From the NCBI GenBank assembly GCA_027717925.1, contig JALLON010000021.1, positions 1-19,593 of the forward strand: a DNA stretch of 19,593 bases. Reading direction: 5' to 3'. The notes below the pieces were generated by a model that worked only from the letters and a program-made list of their open reading frames with translations, had not been told where the DNA came from and ran no database searches. The first letter of the stretch is position 1; each line of letters begins with the position of its first letter. This DNA comes from Acidobacteria bacterium AH-259-G07 (lineage in GTDB: Bacteria; Acidobacteriota; UBA6911; RPQK01; JADFOI01). Below are positions 1 through 7,082 of the stretch, one piece after another. The translations under genes and the position numbers were made by a program.

Positions 1-1
1 T

Positions 2-178
2 CGGTCAAAGGGTTTTGGTTTTGTGGAAATGAGCTCTCAGTCCGAAGCTGAAGAGGCGATCAGAAACCTCAATGGCACTCAGCTAGAAGGACGGAGTATA
101 ACCGTGAATGAGGCCAGACCGCAGCAGCCGCGATCGGGTGGTGGCGGAAGAGGAGACTACGGGCGCAACCGCTGGTAG
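2..178 (+). CDS. RRM-type RNA-binding protein, C-terminal part (5' end outside window)
   Basis: The reading frame is open from the window edge and ends at TAG 176-178 (58 codons). It begins with the RNP1-type octamer region (SKGFGFVEM), followed by an acidic helix (SEAEEAIRNLNG), the last strand (LEGRSITVNEARP) and a short Gly/Arg-rich tail (SGGGGRGDYGRNRW). This is the standard second half of a small single-RRM bacterial glycine-rich RNA-binding protein, a family usually of 80-120 residues that binds single-stranded RNA. The first half of the RRM lies upstream of the window. No clear terminator hairpin follows. The family call is seen directly; the RNA target is unknown. Confidence 0.85.
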   Translation, partial: RSKGFGFVEMSSQSEAEEAIRNLNGTQLEGRSITVNEARPQQPRSGGGGRGDYGRNRW

Positions 179-316
179 TCTTAAGCTCTGAGATCTGAGG
201 CAAAAAGGGGCGTTAGGTCGGTTCGCCTCTTCTAAGTGCTCTCCCAGATCCCACACCCCGACTTTGCCTTCTTCTCTCCATCTGGCTTGGTGCGACACTA
301 AAGCCACAGCTATTGT

Positions 317-622
317 TTACTTAAAACGGTACACCAAACGGCCTTTCGTTAAGTCATAAGGAGAGAGTTCGACCGTGACTTTGTCCCCCGGCAGGATTCG
401 GATGTAGTGGCGGCGCATTTTGCCGGAAATGTAAGCCAAAATGACATGCCCGTTTTCAAGCTCCACTTTAAACTGGGTGTTTGGCAGCGTTTCGACGATG
501 GTCCCGCTCACTTCAATGGTATCAGTGCGAGTCGGTCTGCTTCCCTCCGGCTTCACCCGACTGGTGCCACCCTTGCCTTTCTTCCTACGGAACCGACGTC
601 TGCGTTTGAACGGTCTTGCCAC
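317..622 (-). CDS. infA: Translation initiation factor IF-1 with basic N-terminal extension
   Basis: IF-1 is an OB-fold protein that sits in the 30S A-site during initiation. Residues ~33-101 match the family along its length (TDTIEVSGTIVETLPN, VELENGHVILAYISGKMRR, HYIRILPGDKVTVELSPYD). Typical IF-1 is ~72 residues; this one is 101, with ~32 extra residues rich in Arg/Lys (RRRRFRRKKGKGG) before the OB fold. The start is GTG at 622, supported by AAAGGAGC seven bases upstream. There is no Met or Val start nearer the IF-1 core, so the extension appears genuine. The gene stands alone, not beside rpmJ/rpsM or secY. Confidence 0.9.
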   Translation of the reverse strand: MARPFKRRRRFRRKKGKGGTSRVKPEGSRPTRTDTIEVSGTIVETLPNTQFKVELENGHVILAYISGKMRRHYIRILPGDKVTVELSPYDLTKGRLVYRFK

Positions 623-685
623 TACACAGCTCCTTTAGTCTGTAGCTCCGACAGACCTGACGGAGCTTATAGCACTAGACTAGGT

Positions 686-784
686 CTAGGCAACCTCTAT
701 GATCTCGATTTCGAAGATCAGGCTGTCCTCCTTCAGCTTTCCCCATCCCTCGACCGAGTCTGACCGAGTGTGGGAAAAATAGCC
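686..784 (-). pseudogene. Relic: C-terminal tail resembling an FKBP-type peptidyl-prolyl isomerase
   Basis: On the minus strand about 32 codons ending at TAG 686-688 read GWGKLKEDSLIFEIEIIEVA at the C-terminus. An L-I-F-E-I-E-I-I-E-V strand right before the stop is the usual end of FKBP-fold isomerases. The frame closes at an upstream TGA near 814, and no start or body of the domain is present. A different frame continues plausible coding just upstream, so a frameshift is possible. It lies between infA and the next relic. The FKBP assignment rests on one strand only and is tentative. Confidence 0.35.
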
Positions 785-849
785 CTTATTCCGCGGCCAT
801 GACACTCCTGATCAAGAAAAAAGAAAAGAAATCCGGTACCAGAAGGGAG

Positions 850-924
850 ATGAAAGTGGCTTTCATTGAGCGCCAATTGTTCGGAGGCAACTGTGTGAAC
901 ACCGGTTGCATTCCCACCCATTGA
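850..924 (+). pseudogene. Relic: FAD-binding redox-motif segment of a flavoprotein disulfide reductase (MerA/Lpd-like)
   Basis: The plus strand from ATG 850 to TGA 922 encodes KVAFIERQLFGGNCVNTGCI followed by PTH and stop. This matches the redox-active CxxxxC segment of pyridine nucleotide-disulfide oxidoreductases (mercuric reductase, dihydrolipoamide dehydrogenase and relatives), where GGTCVNxGCxPxK follows the end of the Rossmann beta-alpha-beta unit. Both cysteines survive; the invariant Lys has become His just before the stop. The GxGxxG loop upstream and the ~400 downstream residues are missing. The first ~60 bases also lie antisense to the 3' end of the phosphatase gene. It is an inactive fragment. 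Confidence 0.6.
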
Positions 925-2299
925 GTTTCAGGTTGTGCTTTAGGCAAAAGCCCGTCACCAGGTTGATCCGGCGTCTGCTGTCTGGGGTGGAATCACTGAC
1001 CTTGTTGAGGCCTTCAATGTAGGCCATGTACTGATCCCGGGCCTTTTCCGCCTCTCCGAGCTGGCGATAAACGTCTCCTAGCTCTTGATGGTATTGGAAG
1101 GGTACGGGCTTGGGCATGAGAAAGAGTTGCTCGAGAGTGTTGCGCGCCGCCGAAAGGTCTCCTCGTCTCCGATATTGCTCGGCTAACTGGGTGTAAACTT
1201 GCGGGTTTTGGGGATCGGCTGCTGCCACTGCTACCAGGTAGTCGGAGAGGGTAGACTCATCGAGGTAATTGGGGAGTGGCACCTTGCCCAGCCGATGGAT
1301 GGCGCGCAGGTTGTCGCCCTCAATTTCGAGAGCGACCTGGTGTCCACCCCGATAAAGCTCAAGCATCCCCGTGTCGATACTGATGTGCTTGCCTCCAAAA
1401 CGCGGCTCGATGACGCCTTCGGTTACCGTGTGGCCAACCACCATCCGGCTAGCCCGCAGCTTGGCCAGGATGTGATCCACCTCTTTCCGATGAGCCTCCT
1501 GCCGCACGCGCTCCAGGGGGACCTCCGCAAGTCCGCGGTGCTGGAGAGGACTTTTCAAGTGGAAAGTGACTCCGCCCTTGAGGGAAGCCTTTGCGGAGAG
1601 CTCAGCCCGCACCCGCCGATTGAACTTTTCGATGCCCAGAGCCGAAAGCTCCTTGCTCCAGTCCCCGTGGGAGAAAACAACTCCGTTGATGCGAACCGCC
1701 GCATTGTGGTTACGGATCCAGCGGCCGTAGCGTCCCTTGGGGCCAAAGGCCCGCCGATGCTCCGCGTAACCGAGGGGATGCTTGTTGTTGCGGGTCTCGA
1801 ACGCCCTCTCCCTTCGGCTCGCGGAGTTGGAATCGGCGTAGGAGGCAAACTCCGCTTCGGAGACATACTCCAGGAAGCCTACGACGTTCATGGCTTCGTG
1901 GTTTCCAATGAGGGCATGCACTTGCCCGCCGGCTCGCTCGGCTTGCTCTTGCAGTTTGATGAGCAGATCCATGCATTTTCGCGAATCAGGGCCTCGATCT
2001 ACGACGTCTCCAGTCTGAATCAGGTGGGTCTTGCCTCCTGTCCAGCGAAGCTTGTTGTCCACCAGCCCGGCGTTCTTGAGTACCGCAACGAAGTTGTCGT
2101 AGGCGCCGTGGATGTCGCCGATGGCCACAATGCGGGGAACGTTGTTCCATTCGTAAGGAATCTCTTTCGCCGCGATGGGCTGAGCGGTAAAGCACCACAG
2201 AGCAGTGACGAAAAGGACGGGGAGAAGCGTTGGACTGTTTTTGTGTGGACCTCTTTCTGCAAGGCGTTCCGAGCGCTTCAAAGTTTGAACCAGATTCAT
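863..2299 (-). CDS. Secreted calcineurin-like metallophosphatase with C-terminal TPRs
   Basis: A 478-residue protein with an N-terminal hydrophobic signal (~25-42, LLPVLFVTALWCF, ending QPIAAKE). The metallophosphoesterase core follows: GDIHG (~61-65), GDVVDRG (~97-103), GNHE (~132-135), SHGDW (~210) and VVGHT (~287-291), all metal-ligand motifs of the PPP/Shewanella-like phosphatase group. Two TPR-like helical pairs follow (~365-430). The likely role is hydrolysis of a phosphate ester in the periplasm or on an exported protein; the substrate is unknown. ATG 2299 is preferred over GTG 2305 because AGGAGGT lies eight bases before the ATG but only two before the GTG. The last ~20 residues (GWECNRCSHSCLRTIGAQ) are translated antisense through the reductase relic, so the native C-terminus has probably been replaced. 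Confidence 0.85.
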   Translation of the reverse strand: MNLVQTLKRSERLAERGPHKNSPTLLPVLFVTALWCFTAQPIAAKEIPYEWNNVPRIVAIGDIHGAYDNFVAVLKNAGLVDNKLRWTGGKTHLIQTGDVVDRGPDSRKCMDLLIKLQEQAERAGGQVHALIGNHEAMNVVGFLEYVSEAEFASYADSNSASRRERAFETRNNKHPLGYAEHRRAFGPKGRYGRWIRNHNAAVRINGVVFSHGDWSKELSALGIEKFNRRVRAELSAKASLKGGVTFHLKSPLQHRGLAEVPLERVRQEAHRKEVDHILAKLRASRMVVGHTVTEGVIEPRFGGKHISIDTGMLELYRGGHQVALEIEGDNLRAIHRLGKVPLPNYLDESTLSDYLVAVAAADPQNPQVYTQLAEQYRRRGDLSAARNTLEQLFLMPKPVPFQYHQELGDVYRQLGEAEKARDQYMAYIEGLNKVSDSTPDSRRRINLVTGFCLKHNLKLNGWECNRCSHSCLRTIGAQ

Positions 2300-2397
2300 C
2301 CTCACTCACCTCCTCTTAGGAGCTTGGGGCAAACGCTGTGCAAGCTGTCTGCGCGAGTTCCCTTGGCGTCCGGGCGATGAATCCAACTTTCCCAAAC

Positions 2398-3318
2398 TTA
2401 AACTTCCTCGATCTTCTTGAGGAGTGCCTTCGTTGAGAATTCGCTCGCTTTGGCTTTGCTGCCGTCAATCCTGAAGTGAGTTTCGAGAGAAAAAGTTTCC
2501 CGGTAGCCGAACTTGAGCAGAGCGCGGAATTGGCCCACGTGATCGAACTCGCCCTGGCCCACGCCGCACCATTCCGTCTTGCCCGATGGCAGATGCCGGT
2601 AGTCTCGGAGATGCACATGAATGATGCGAGCAGGATCAAGCAACCGGTAGCCTTCGGGAAATGGCCTGACACCGCCTGATGCCGCGGAATTGTTCGGATC
2701 CCAGGTCAGGCCTAGCCTCTCATCGGAAATGGCCTTCAAGATCCGTGCCGAGTCACGGGCGGTGGCAATGTAGCTACGGCCGACATTCTCAAGGGCCAAT
2801 CTCATCCTCTCTTGCCTGGCCCGGCGTACAGCTTCTTTCAGCAGCTCAATAATTCTCGGGTATTGCTTCTGATCAGGCCGTGTACCCTTCGCATATTGGA
2901 AGGCGAAGATTCGGATCTTGTCGGTGCCCAAGATTCTCGCCCGCACGAACGCGCGATCGAGCAGTGCCCACTGCTGGTCAATAACCTTGTGGCCCGCCGC
3001 GTTGTCCGCTGGTAGATCCACTTTGAAAAAGCTCGTATCCAGAATGCTCGTTTTGATCCGGTGTTCATCAAGCAACTTGCGCGCCTCGCCAATTTTCTTC
3101 AAGGGCTGCGCTGTGTTGTACTTCCCCCAAAGGTGGCGAACCTCGGCATACTGCAGGCCAAATCGGTGCAGGAAGTGGATGGCCGTGCGAAGATCGTCAT
3201 CAATCTCATCTGTGGTAACTCCCAAACGGAATTTGGAAAGCTCCGCTGCTGAAAGCGAACGGACAGCAACAGCCACCATAGCGAGAGAGAGAAACTGGCG
3301 GCGTGTCCTTTTCGTCAT
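2398..3318 (-). CDS. Tat-exported sugar-phosphate isomerase/epimerase-like TIM-barrel protein
   Basis: A 306-residue protein of the xylose-isomerase-like TIM-barrel (AP endonuclease 2) superfamily. The N-terminus KRTRRQFLSLAMVAVA resembles a twin-arginine signal. Typical metal-site motifs appear in order: LALENV (Glu), TWDPNN (Asp), IHVHLRDY (His), GVGQGEFD and FSLETH (Glu). It probably isomerises or epimerises a sugar or polyol outside the cytoplasm; the substrate cannot be read from sequence. ATG 3318 is chosen because it starts directly at the Tat signal; a GTG 36 bases upstream would only add a non-conserved leader. No Shine-Dalgarno is visible, and a TATAAT box lies six bases before the ATG, so a leaderless message is possible. 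Confidence 0.8.
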   Translation of the reverse strand: MTKRTRRQFLSLAMVAVAVRSLSAAELSKFRLGVTTDEIDDDLRTAIHFLHRFGLQYAEVRHLWGKYNTAQPLKKIGEARKLLDEHRIKTSILDTSFFKVDLPADNAAGHKVIDQQWALLDRAFVRARILGTDKIRIFAFQYAKGTRPDQKQYPRIIELLKEAVRRARQERMRLALENVGRSYIATARDSARILKAISDERLGLTWDPNNSAASGGVRPFPEGYRLLDPARIIHVHLRDYRHLPSGKTEWCGVGQGEFDHVGQFRALLKFGYRETFSLETHFRIDGSKAKASEFSTKALLKKIEEV

Positions 3319-3324
3319 AGGGCC

Positions 3325-3353
3325 ATTATAGCGCGCGCGGGAAGAGTTAACCA
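3325..3353 (-). promoter_or_regulatory. Candidate leaderless promoter of the TIM-barrel gene
   Basis: A perfect TATAAT (3325-3330) lies six bases upstream of ATG 3318. The best -35 candidate 17 bases upstream (TGGTTA) matches consensus only at three positions. Absence of a Shine-Dalgarno agrees with transcription starting at or near the start codon. The spacer is GC-rich alternating GCGCGC. Confidence 0.4.
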
Positions 3354-3441
3354 CGGATCGCTTCTTGAATGATCATTCCATAATATATAAATGATGATTC
3401 TGCTTTGCTGCAATGAGTCGTGACAAAACAAGGAGGTGAAT

Positions 3442-3864
3442 ATGCCAAACATTAGCACAGCATGGAATGCGTTCATCAAGTTCAATAAAGGCATGATGAG
3501 AATGCCCATTTATTGGCAGCTGTGGCTCATGCTGCTGATCACCGCTAACGTACTCATCCCGCTCTTATTCCTTAGCCATTTGGAGTCTCAAGTTGTCCTG
3601 GCTGCCATTTTGGCCAGCGTGATTCTTATGGCAATTTTGACTGGCCTCTCAGGGTTTACCCGTCTTCTGGGACTCGGTCATGTTCTTTGGATCCCACTGC
3701 TCTACTTCCTTTGGACTCGGCTCCCTCAGATTCCGGCCGACGATTTTTTCGGCCTCTGGATTCGCGTCTTGATGGTGCTAAACGCTGCCTCGTTGGCCAT
3801 CGACACAGTTGATGTTGTGCGCTATATTGCTGGTGACCGGGAGGAAACAATCAAGGGACTATAA
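3442..3864 (+). CDS. Four-helix small integral membrane protein, unknown function
   Basis: A 140-residue hydrophobic protein starting MPNISTAWNAFIKFNKGMMR. Hydrophobic segments at ~24-43, ~50-66, ~72-90 and ~103-125 predict about four membrane helices, and the C-terminus is polar (DVVRYIAGDREETIKGL). ATG 3442 has a perfect AGGAGG five bases upstream; a GTG at 3436 overlaps that site and is not used. I recognise no catalytic or transport motif. It stands alone between divergent and convergent neighbours, with an AT-rich upstream region (about 3380-3410) that could hold its promoter. It is probably a real gene of an uncharacterised family. Confidence 0.7.
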   Translation: MPNISTAWNAFIKFNKGMMRMPIYWQLWLMLLITANVLIPLLFLSHLESQVVLAAILASVILMAILTGLSGFTRLLGLGHVLWIPLLYFLWTRLPQIPADDFFGLWIRVLMVLNAASLAIDTVDVVRYIAGDREETIKGL

Positions 3865-4154
3865 GCAAAAAAATGCCAACGCCTTCTGTCTTCGGATCCT
3901 CTCTCATGGTTGTGCGGGACACACAAAAGGTTTGGTTTGCACCCGGCTTGCGCTCATTTCCAGGCACACCCCTTTGCAGCGACTGGGGCGTACGTCGTGA
4001 CCACGCTGGCCAATGAGATGAAGCGGCGGGGGCGAAAAGTATGGGCTCGTGGGTATTTGCGGCGCCCGCTGGGGGAGATTACAGGTTTGGTGTTAGCCCC
4101 TGGATGTATGATAAACTCCAAATCAATCCTTAAAGGACCAACGAGGAGGAGCAA
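3865..4154. other. Gene-poor interval
   Basis: About 290 bases with no convincing gene. One plus-strand frame (about 3975-4125) reads LANEMKRRGRKVWARGYLRR and then PLGEITGLVLAP, which looks protein-like and could be an eroded tail, but I cannot assign it to a family. A loose -35/-10 pair (TTGGTG, 17 bases, GATAAA, near 4088-4116) may serve the small ORF downstream. Confidence 0.35.
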
Positions 4155-4256
4155 ATGAAGACGAAACCACAGAAAAAACGACGTGTGTTTGCGCTCGATG
4201 GGGCGATTCCCACAAAGACCCCTGAGCAGATCAAGACGCTGCCTCGCGGAATGTAG
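4155..4256 (+). CDS. Small basic protein, 33 residues, unknown
   Basis: A 33-codon reading frame starts at ATG 4155 with a strong GAGGAGGAG ribosome site four bases upstream and ends at TAG 4254. The product starts MKTKPQKKRRVFALDGAIPT and ends in a proline/threonine-rich tail (KTPEQIKTLPRGM). No family is recognised. The Shine-Dalgarno is the main support, with chance not excluded. It precedes the broken cytochrome gene by 64 bases, and inverted repeats lie between them (GATAAG/CTTATC at about 4260-4284). Confidence 0.4.
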   Translation: MKTKPQKKRRVFALDGAIPTKTPEQIKTLPRGM

Positions 4257-4320
4257 CCGATAAGAAAACAACAAACGACTTATCCTTGTTGGTGGGTCGG
4301 TACAACCGATCTCTGGAGGG

Positions 4321-5000
4321 GTGTTGCTCAATTCACCGTACAAACTCAGCGAGCTTAGTTTGAGCCTGCGCGCGGTAATTAGCCTGGCACTGCTCGTCCT
4401 TGCAGCCGGCTATGGGGTTGCCATGGCTAACCTATACTTCACTTACCACATGCAGGACGGGGAACCCGGCCTGACGCCGGCAGATCTTAGGCGTGCCTTC
4501 TATGGGCAACGAACTGTCACCCTATTGGCGGCGAAAATTGATGGCGGAAGCATGGCGCAGTTCCTGCCTGAGCCGCTAGACCGGGCTAAGATCCTGAACT
4601 GGCTTCAGGAAGGTGCTTCGCGCGAAACCTTCGAAAAGGAGATCTCCCAGCTCTTGACGGACAACTGCTGGCGCTGCCACAACCCCGGGGGCTTTATGTA
4701 CGCTCGCCCGCTGCAAACCTACGAGCAGGTGCTAGAGGTGACGAAAGTGGACCGAGGCGAGCCCGTGCCAGTTTGGGCTCGTGTGGCTCATACCCACCTT
4801 CAGTCCATCGCCCTGATCTTCTTGGTTGTGGGTGTTGTCTTTGCCGGCACCAGTTACTAGCGGATTTTGGCTCACGTTTCCTGGCACGCTACCATCCGGG
4901 CTTCGTCTTTGTGATGATGGCCGCCGGCGCGGTGACAGGTCTTGCGTTTGCCGGGATGGTTCTTTTCTCACTTTACGAGATGTGGTGGAGGCGCGAATAG
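4321..5000 (+). pseudogene. Membrane-anchored monohaem cytochrome c-like gene, broken by deletion and frameshift
   Basis: The first frame (GTG 4321 to TAG 4860, 179 residues) has a membrane anchor (~18-38), a soluble stretch and a haem c motif CWRCH (~116-120), then AHTHLQ and the start of a second membrane helix (IALIFLVVGVVFAGTSY) before stopping. Another frame resumes immediately with ADFGSRFLARYHPGFVF and a further hydrophobic segment to the stop at 4998-5000 (FSLYEMWWRRE). The two parts look like one protein: the His-containing helix and the ARYHP helix belong to the same C-terminal membrane bundle. The hydrophobic link between them appears shortened, suggesting a small deletion with frameshift near 4855-4865. 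The anchor and haem motif survive, so a truncated cytochrome could still be made. GGAGG lies just before GTG 4321/TTG 4324. Confidence 0.65.
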
Positions 5001-5028
5001 GCTTCTCATCCTCCAGTCGCTGATACCA

Positions 5029-5247
5029 CTAGAAGAAGCTACCATCGCAGACGCGCCATTCCGATACCGGAGCAATCTGCAGGACCTGGCTTTGAAAATA
5101 CGCCGCGTTGTCGTTGCCTACCACTCGGTGAAATTGCCGGGAGAAAATCTTCTCCAGCTCCGATCCAGTGTAGGGAACAAAGGCCGTCCCTTGCTGTTGA
5201 GCCGGCACCGCAAAGTGCGTGTTGTGATAAGGTGGAAGTGAGTCGGC
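5029..5247 (-). pseudogene. Relic: C-terminal part of an integrase-core (DDE) transposase
   Basis: A stop-free minus-strand frame without a start codon reads NTHFAVPAQQQGTAFVPYTG, then ELEKIFSRQFHRVVGNDNAA and YFQSQVLQIAP before a stop at 5029-5031. The order (xNxxFAxPA, a dL..iF segment, RxVxNDNxxxxxxxxLQI) resembles the region just after the catalytic domain of ISNCY/IS481-like transposases. The catalytic DDE part and inverted repeats are absent, and the frame is open further upstream into the Rieske gene's 3' end by chance or fusion. It marks a former insertion between the cytochrome and Rieske genes. Family placement is from memory of motif patterns. Confidence 0.45.
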
Positions 5248-5320
5248 AACCTTTCTCTTTCGAGGAATTTGAACACGAATTTTGGGAATCGGCCATAGCC
5301 ACCCTCGAATCGGCAGAGCC

Positions 5321-5764
5321 TCAGTCTCTTCGGGAGCTGCTGGTCTGCTCCGAATCTTTTAGCTCTGTATTTTCTTGATCGTCATCGACCCGCCCCTGGT
5401 ACGGCTCAGGTTCGACAGCAATCCAGCCATCTCGCTCGATGACCGGAAAGATAGGCAGTCTCAGGTCACTGACCTGAGCGCGCTTCCAGGCCGGATAGAT
5501 AGGTAGTGGAAAGGTGTTCTCCCCGGTACGCACATCGAACATGTAATGATGTCGAGAACAGTCGATGGAACCGCCACGGATAGTGCCCTGGACCAGCGGA
5601 GCGGCCTCGTGCGGACACGAAGGCGCGAAGGCAACGACCGTACCGTCGTAAAGGCGTCCAACGACAATTCGATGAGTGCCTGCTGAGATTTCCCGCATCT
5701 GGCCCGGTTCCAAGTCTCCGGAGGCAAGCACGTTTAGGTACCCGCCGCCTGTTGATTGCTCCAT
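5321..5764 (-). CDS. Rieske [2Fe-2S] ferredoxin-type protein
   Basis: A 147-residue soluble protein with both Rieske boxes: C50-P-H52 (CPHEAAPL) and C69-S-R-H72 (CSRHHYMFD), which ligate a 2Fe-2S cluster through two Cys and two His. The second box has CxxH followed by His-Tyr rather than the longer CPWH form. No signal peptide or membrane anchor is seen, so it is probably a cytoplasmic electron carrier or dioxygenase-type ferredoxin. The C-terminal ~30 residues are acidic and Ser-rich. ATG 5764 has GGAG eight bases upstream. It lies 140 bases downstream of the Dps-like gene in the same direction, suggesting a shared redox or iron role (inference). Confidence 0.85.
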   Translation of the reverse strand: MEQSTGGGYLNVLASGDLEPGQMREISAGTHRIVVGRLYDGTVVAFAPSCPHEAAPLVQGTIRGGSIDCSRHHYMFDVRTGENTFPLPIYPAWKRAQVSDLRLPIFPVIERDGWIAVEPEPYQGRVDDDQENTELKDSEQTSSSRRD

Positions 5765-5904
5765 AACTTCACTCCAGATGATCTCCCCACCGGAACGGCT
5801 CGGTCACAACAACTACTGCTCACCTTTCATAGCAGAATATGACTGCCCACGACTCGTATCCTCGAAGAGGCTTGATCAGACTTATGTCCGTTGTGACACC
5901 GCCC

Positions 5905-6546
5905 CTACGACTTTCCAATGTCGGCAGTCATGAAGCGACGCACGTGCGGTGACTCCCCCGGCGCGCCCCGTCGGAAGTGACCAGAAGGGCCTTCGTTGAG
6001 GAACTCACTGAACCAGGACTCGTGCTCAATCTCCTCATTCAGGATTGCGAGGCTAAGCTCATAAGTGCGGTGGTCCTTGCCGAAGGTGTAGTTGCAGATA
6101 TCGGTGTAGGTCCGGACGGCGCAGCGCTCGGCCTCGACTAATATTGTGAGCAGGTCCTGAATAGCAGTGTCCTGGGCAGCCGGGTATGCGCCAAAGGCGG
6201 TCTGGCCAGAGCCACGCCGTTCAGCGGTCACACCTCCTAAAGTGTCGGGCAGATAGGCATCCGGACAGCCGGCGCGGTCGGCGAAGGTGCGGATATCGTC
6301 TGGAAGCTTGCCTCCGAGCTCGTAAATCCGTGGTACTAACGCTTCAAAGTGGTTCCGGTCCTCTATACGGGCGTCCTCGATGATTTCCTTCATGCCTTCT
6401 CCCTCGTGACCAATAGAGTTCACCCGCAAGATAGTATAGTAGTAGAACGTCGTGAATTCGGCACCAGCTGCGGCGACGAGCTTATCAATCAGCTCGTCGA
6501 CGTTGAGCCCGGCTTCCTCGACTACCTGTCGTGCAACTTTACCCAT
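5905..6546 (-). CDS. Dps-like ferritin (DPSL/thioferritin type)
   Basis: A 213-residue four-helix ferritin-like protein. Likely di-iron ligands are E30 (GAEFTTFYYY), E62 and H66 (EDRNHFE), E140 (VEAERC) and the ExxH-type end motif EEIEHE (171-176). Two cysteines in family-typical places, C94 (RAGCPDAYLP) and C142 (AERCAV), match the thioferritin Cys pair near the di-iron site. The tail GPSGHFRRGAPGES is also typical of this group. DPSL proteins form 12-mer cages that use peroxide to oxidise iron and protect DNA. ATG 6546 is preceded by AAAGGAGGGGG at good spacing. It sits downstream of the DUF2180-like gene and upstream of the Rieske gene, probably one transcription unit. Confidence 0.85.
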   Translation of the reverse strand: MGKVARQVVEEAGLNVDELIDKLVAAAGAEFTTFYYYTILRVNSIGHEGEGMKEIIEDARIEDRNHFEALVPRIYELGGKLPDDIRTFADRAGCPDAYLPDTLGGVTAERRGSGQTAFGAYPAAQDTAIQDLLTILVEAERCAVRTYTDICNYTFGKDHRTYELSLAILNEEIEHESWFSEFLNEGPSGHFRRGAPGESPHVRRFMTADIGKS

Positions 6547-6630
6547 TTTCCCCCTCCTTTAATGGTGATATTGAGAGTTACAGTGCCGTAGTGACTAAAA
6601 GAGCCACGCTACGGGTCTTACCTGGGACGA

Positions 6631-6813
6631 CTACCTCTTTTGATCCGCGGGGCGTGTTGATGGGACCATGTTCGGACAGCCATAGCTCATGCCTCTCACC
6701 CGATGCCGTCGTCTCTCCGCCAAGTGGTCCATGCAGAGAGCGACGCCGCAGTGTGAACAAACGGCCAACGCCGTCTCCTGCTCCCCCTGCGGTGCACAGA
6801 CAAAACGGCTCAT
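6631..6813 (-). CDS. DUF2180-like small zinc-binding protein
   Basis: A 60-residue protein with a cysteine-rich N-terminal half: C6, then C19-x2-C22 and C27-MDH30 (VCSHCGVALCMDHLAE), plus C46 (GMSYGCPN). The C-C-x2-C-x4-C-x2-H layout is that of the small B-box/zinc-ribbon-like DUF2180 group. The family's function is unknown. ATG 6813 has an AGGGGGG ribosome site six bases upstream and a good sigma-70 promoter about 50 bases upstream. It is the first gene of a probable DUF2180 - Dps-like - Rieske unit. The length is near the family's usual size, so it appears complete. Confidence 0.65.
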   Translation of the reverse strand: MSRFVCAPQGEQETALAVCSHCGVALCMDHLAERRRHRVRGMSYGCPNMVPSTRPADQKR

Positions 6814-6863
6814 TTCTAGCCCCCCCTGTAATCAGTCTCTGTTTAGAAGCAGTCCAACGTAGT

Positions 6864-6891
6864 ATCATACCCTCCCGAAGGTTGGTGTCAA
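6864..6891 (-). promoter_or_regulatory. Sigma-70-type promoter of the DUF2180/Dps-like/Rieske unit
   Basis: A perfect TTGACA (6886-6891) is separated by 16 bases from TATGAT (6864-6869), reading toward the DUF2180-like gene. The predicted start would leave a leader of roughly 45 bases before ATG 6813. The rest of the 6814-7082 interval holds no gene; a GGTGGC/GCCACC inverted repeat near 7037-7055 may help terminate the anti-sigma transcript, but no U-tract follows it closely. Confidence 0.6.
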
Positions 6892-7082
6892 GCGTCTCCA
6901 AGGCCATTTGCCAAAAGTTACTACACCATTTCCAAGGCAGTGTCTTACGTTCCAGAAACCGTACTCCAGAAAAACATTCTGTTGAATTATCGCGTAAGCC
7001 ATGGGTTAAAAAACACACGAAGAGGGTTTTCTCCGGTGGCTATGTGGGCCACCTTGGGTGTTTTCGCTCCTAGGTTAATCCT

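Noticed and set aside
1199..2380. A 393-codon plus-strand open frame
   Set aside because: It lies wholly antisense to the phosphatase gene, which has all catalytic motifs; the antisense translation shows no recognisable domain.
3975..4125. Possible LpxK-like segment (RRGRKVWARGYLRR)
   Set aside because: The local resemblance to an RGRxVxxxSRGYG motif is not backed by any other part of LpxK.
6578..7018. A 146-codon minus-strand frame over the DUF2180-like gene
   Set aside because: It runs through the promoter and out of frame with the Cys motif; the shorter frame has the ribosome site and zinc ligands.
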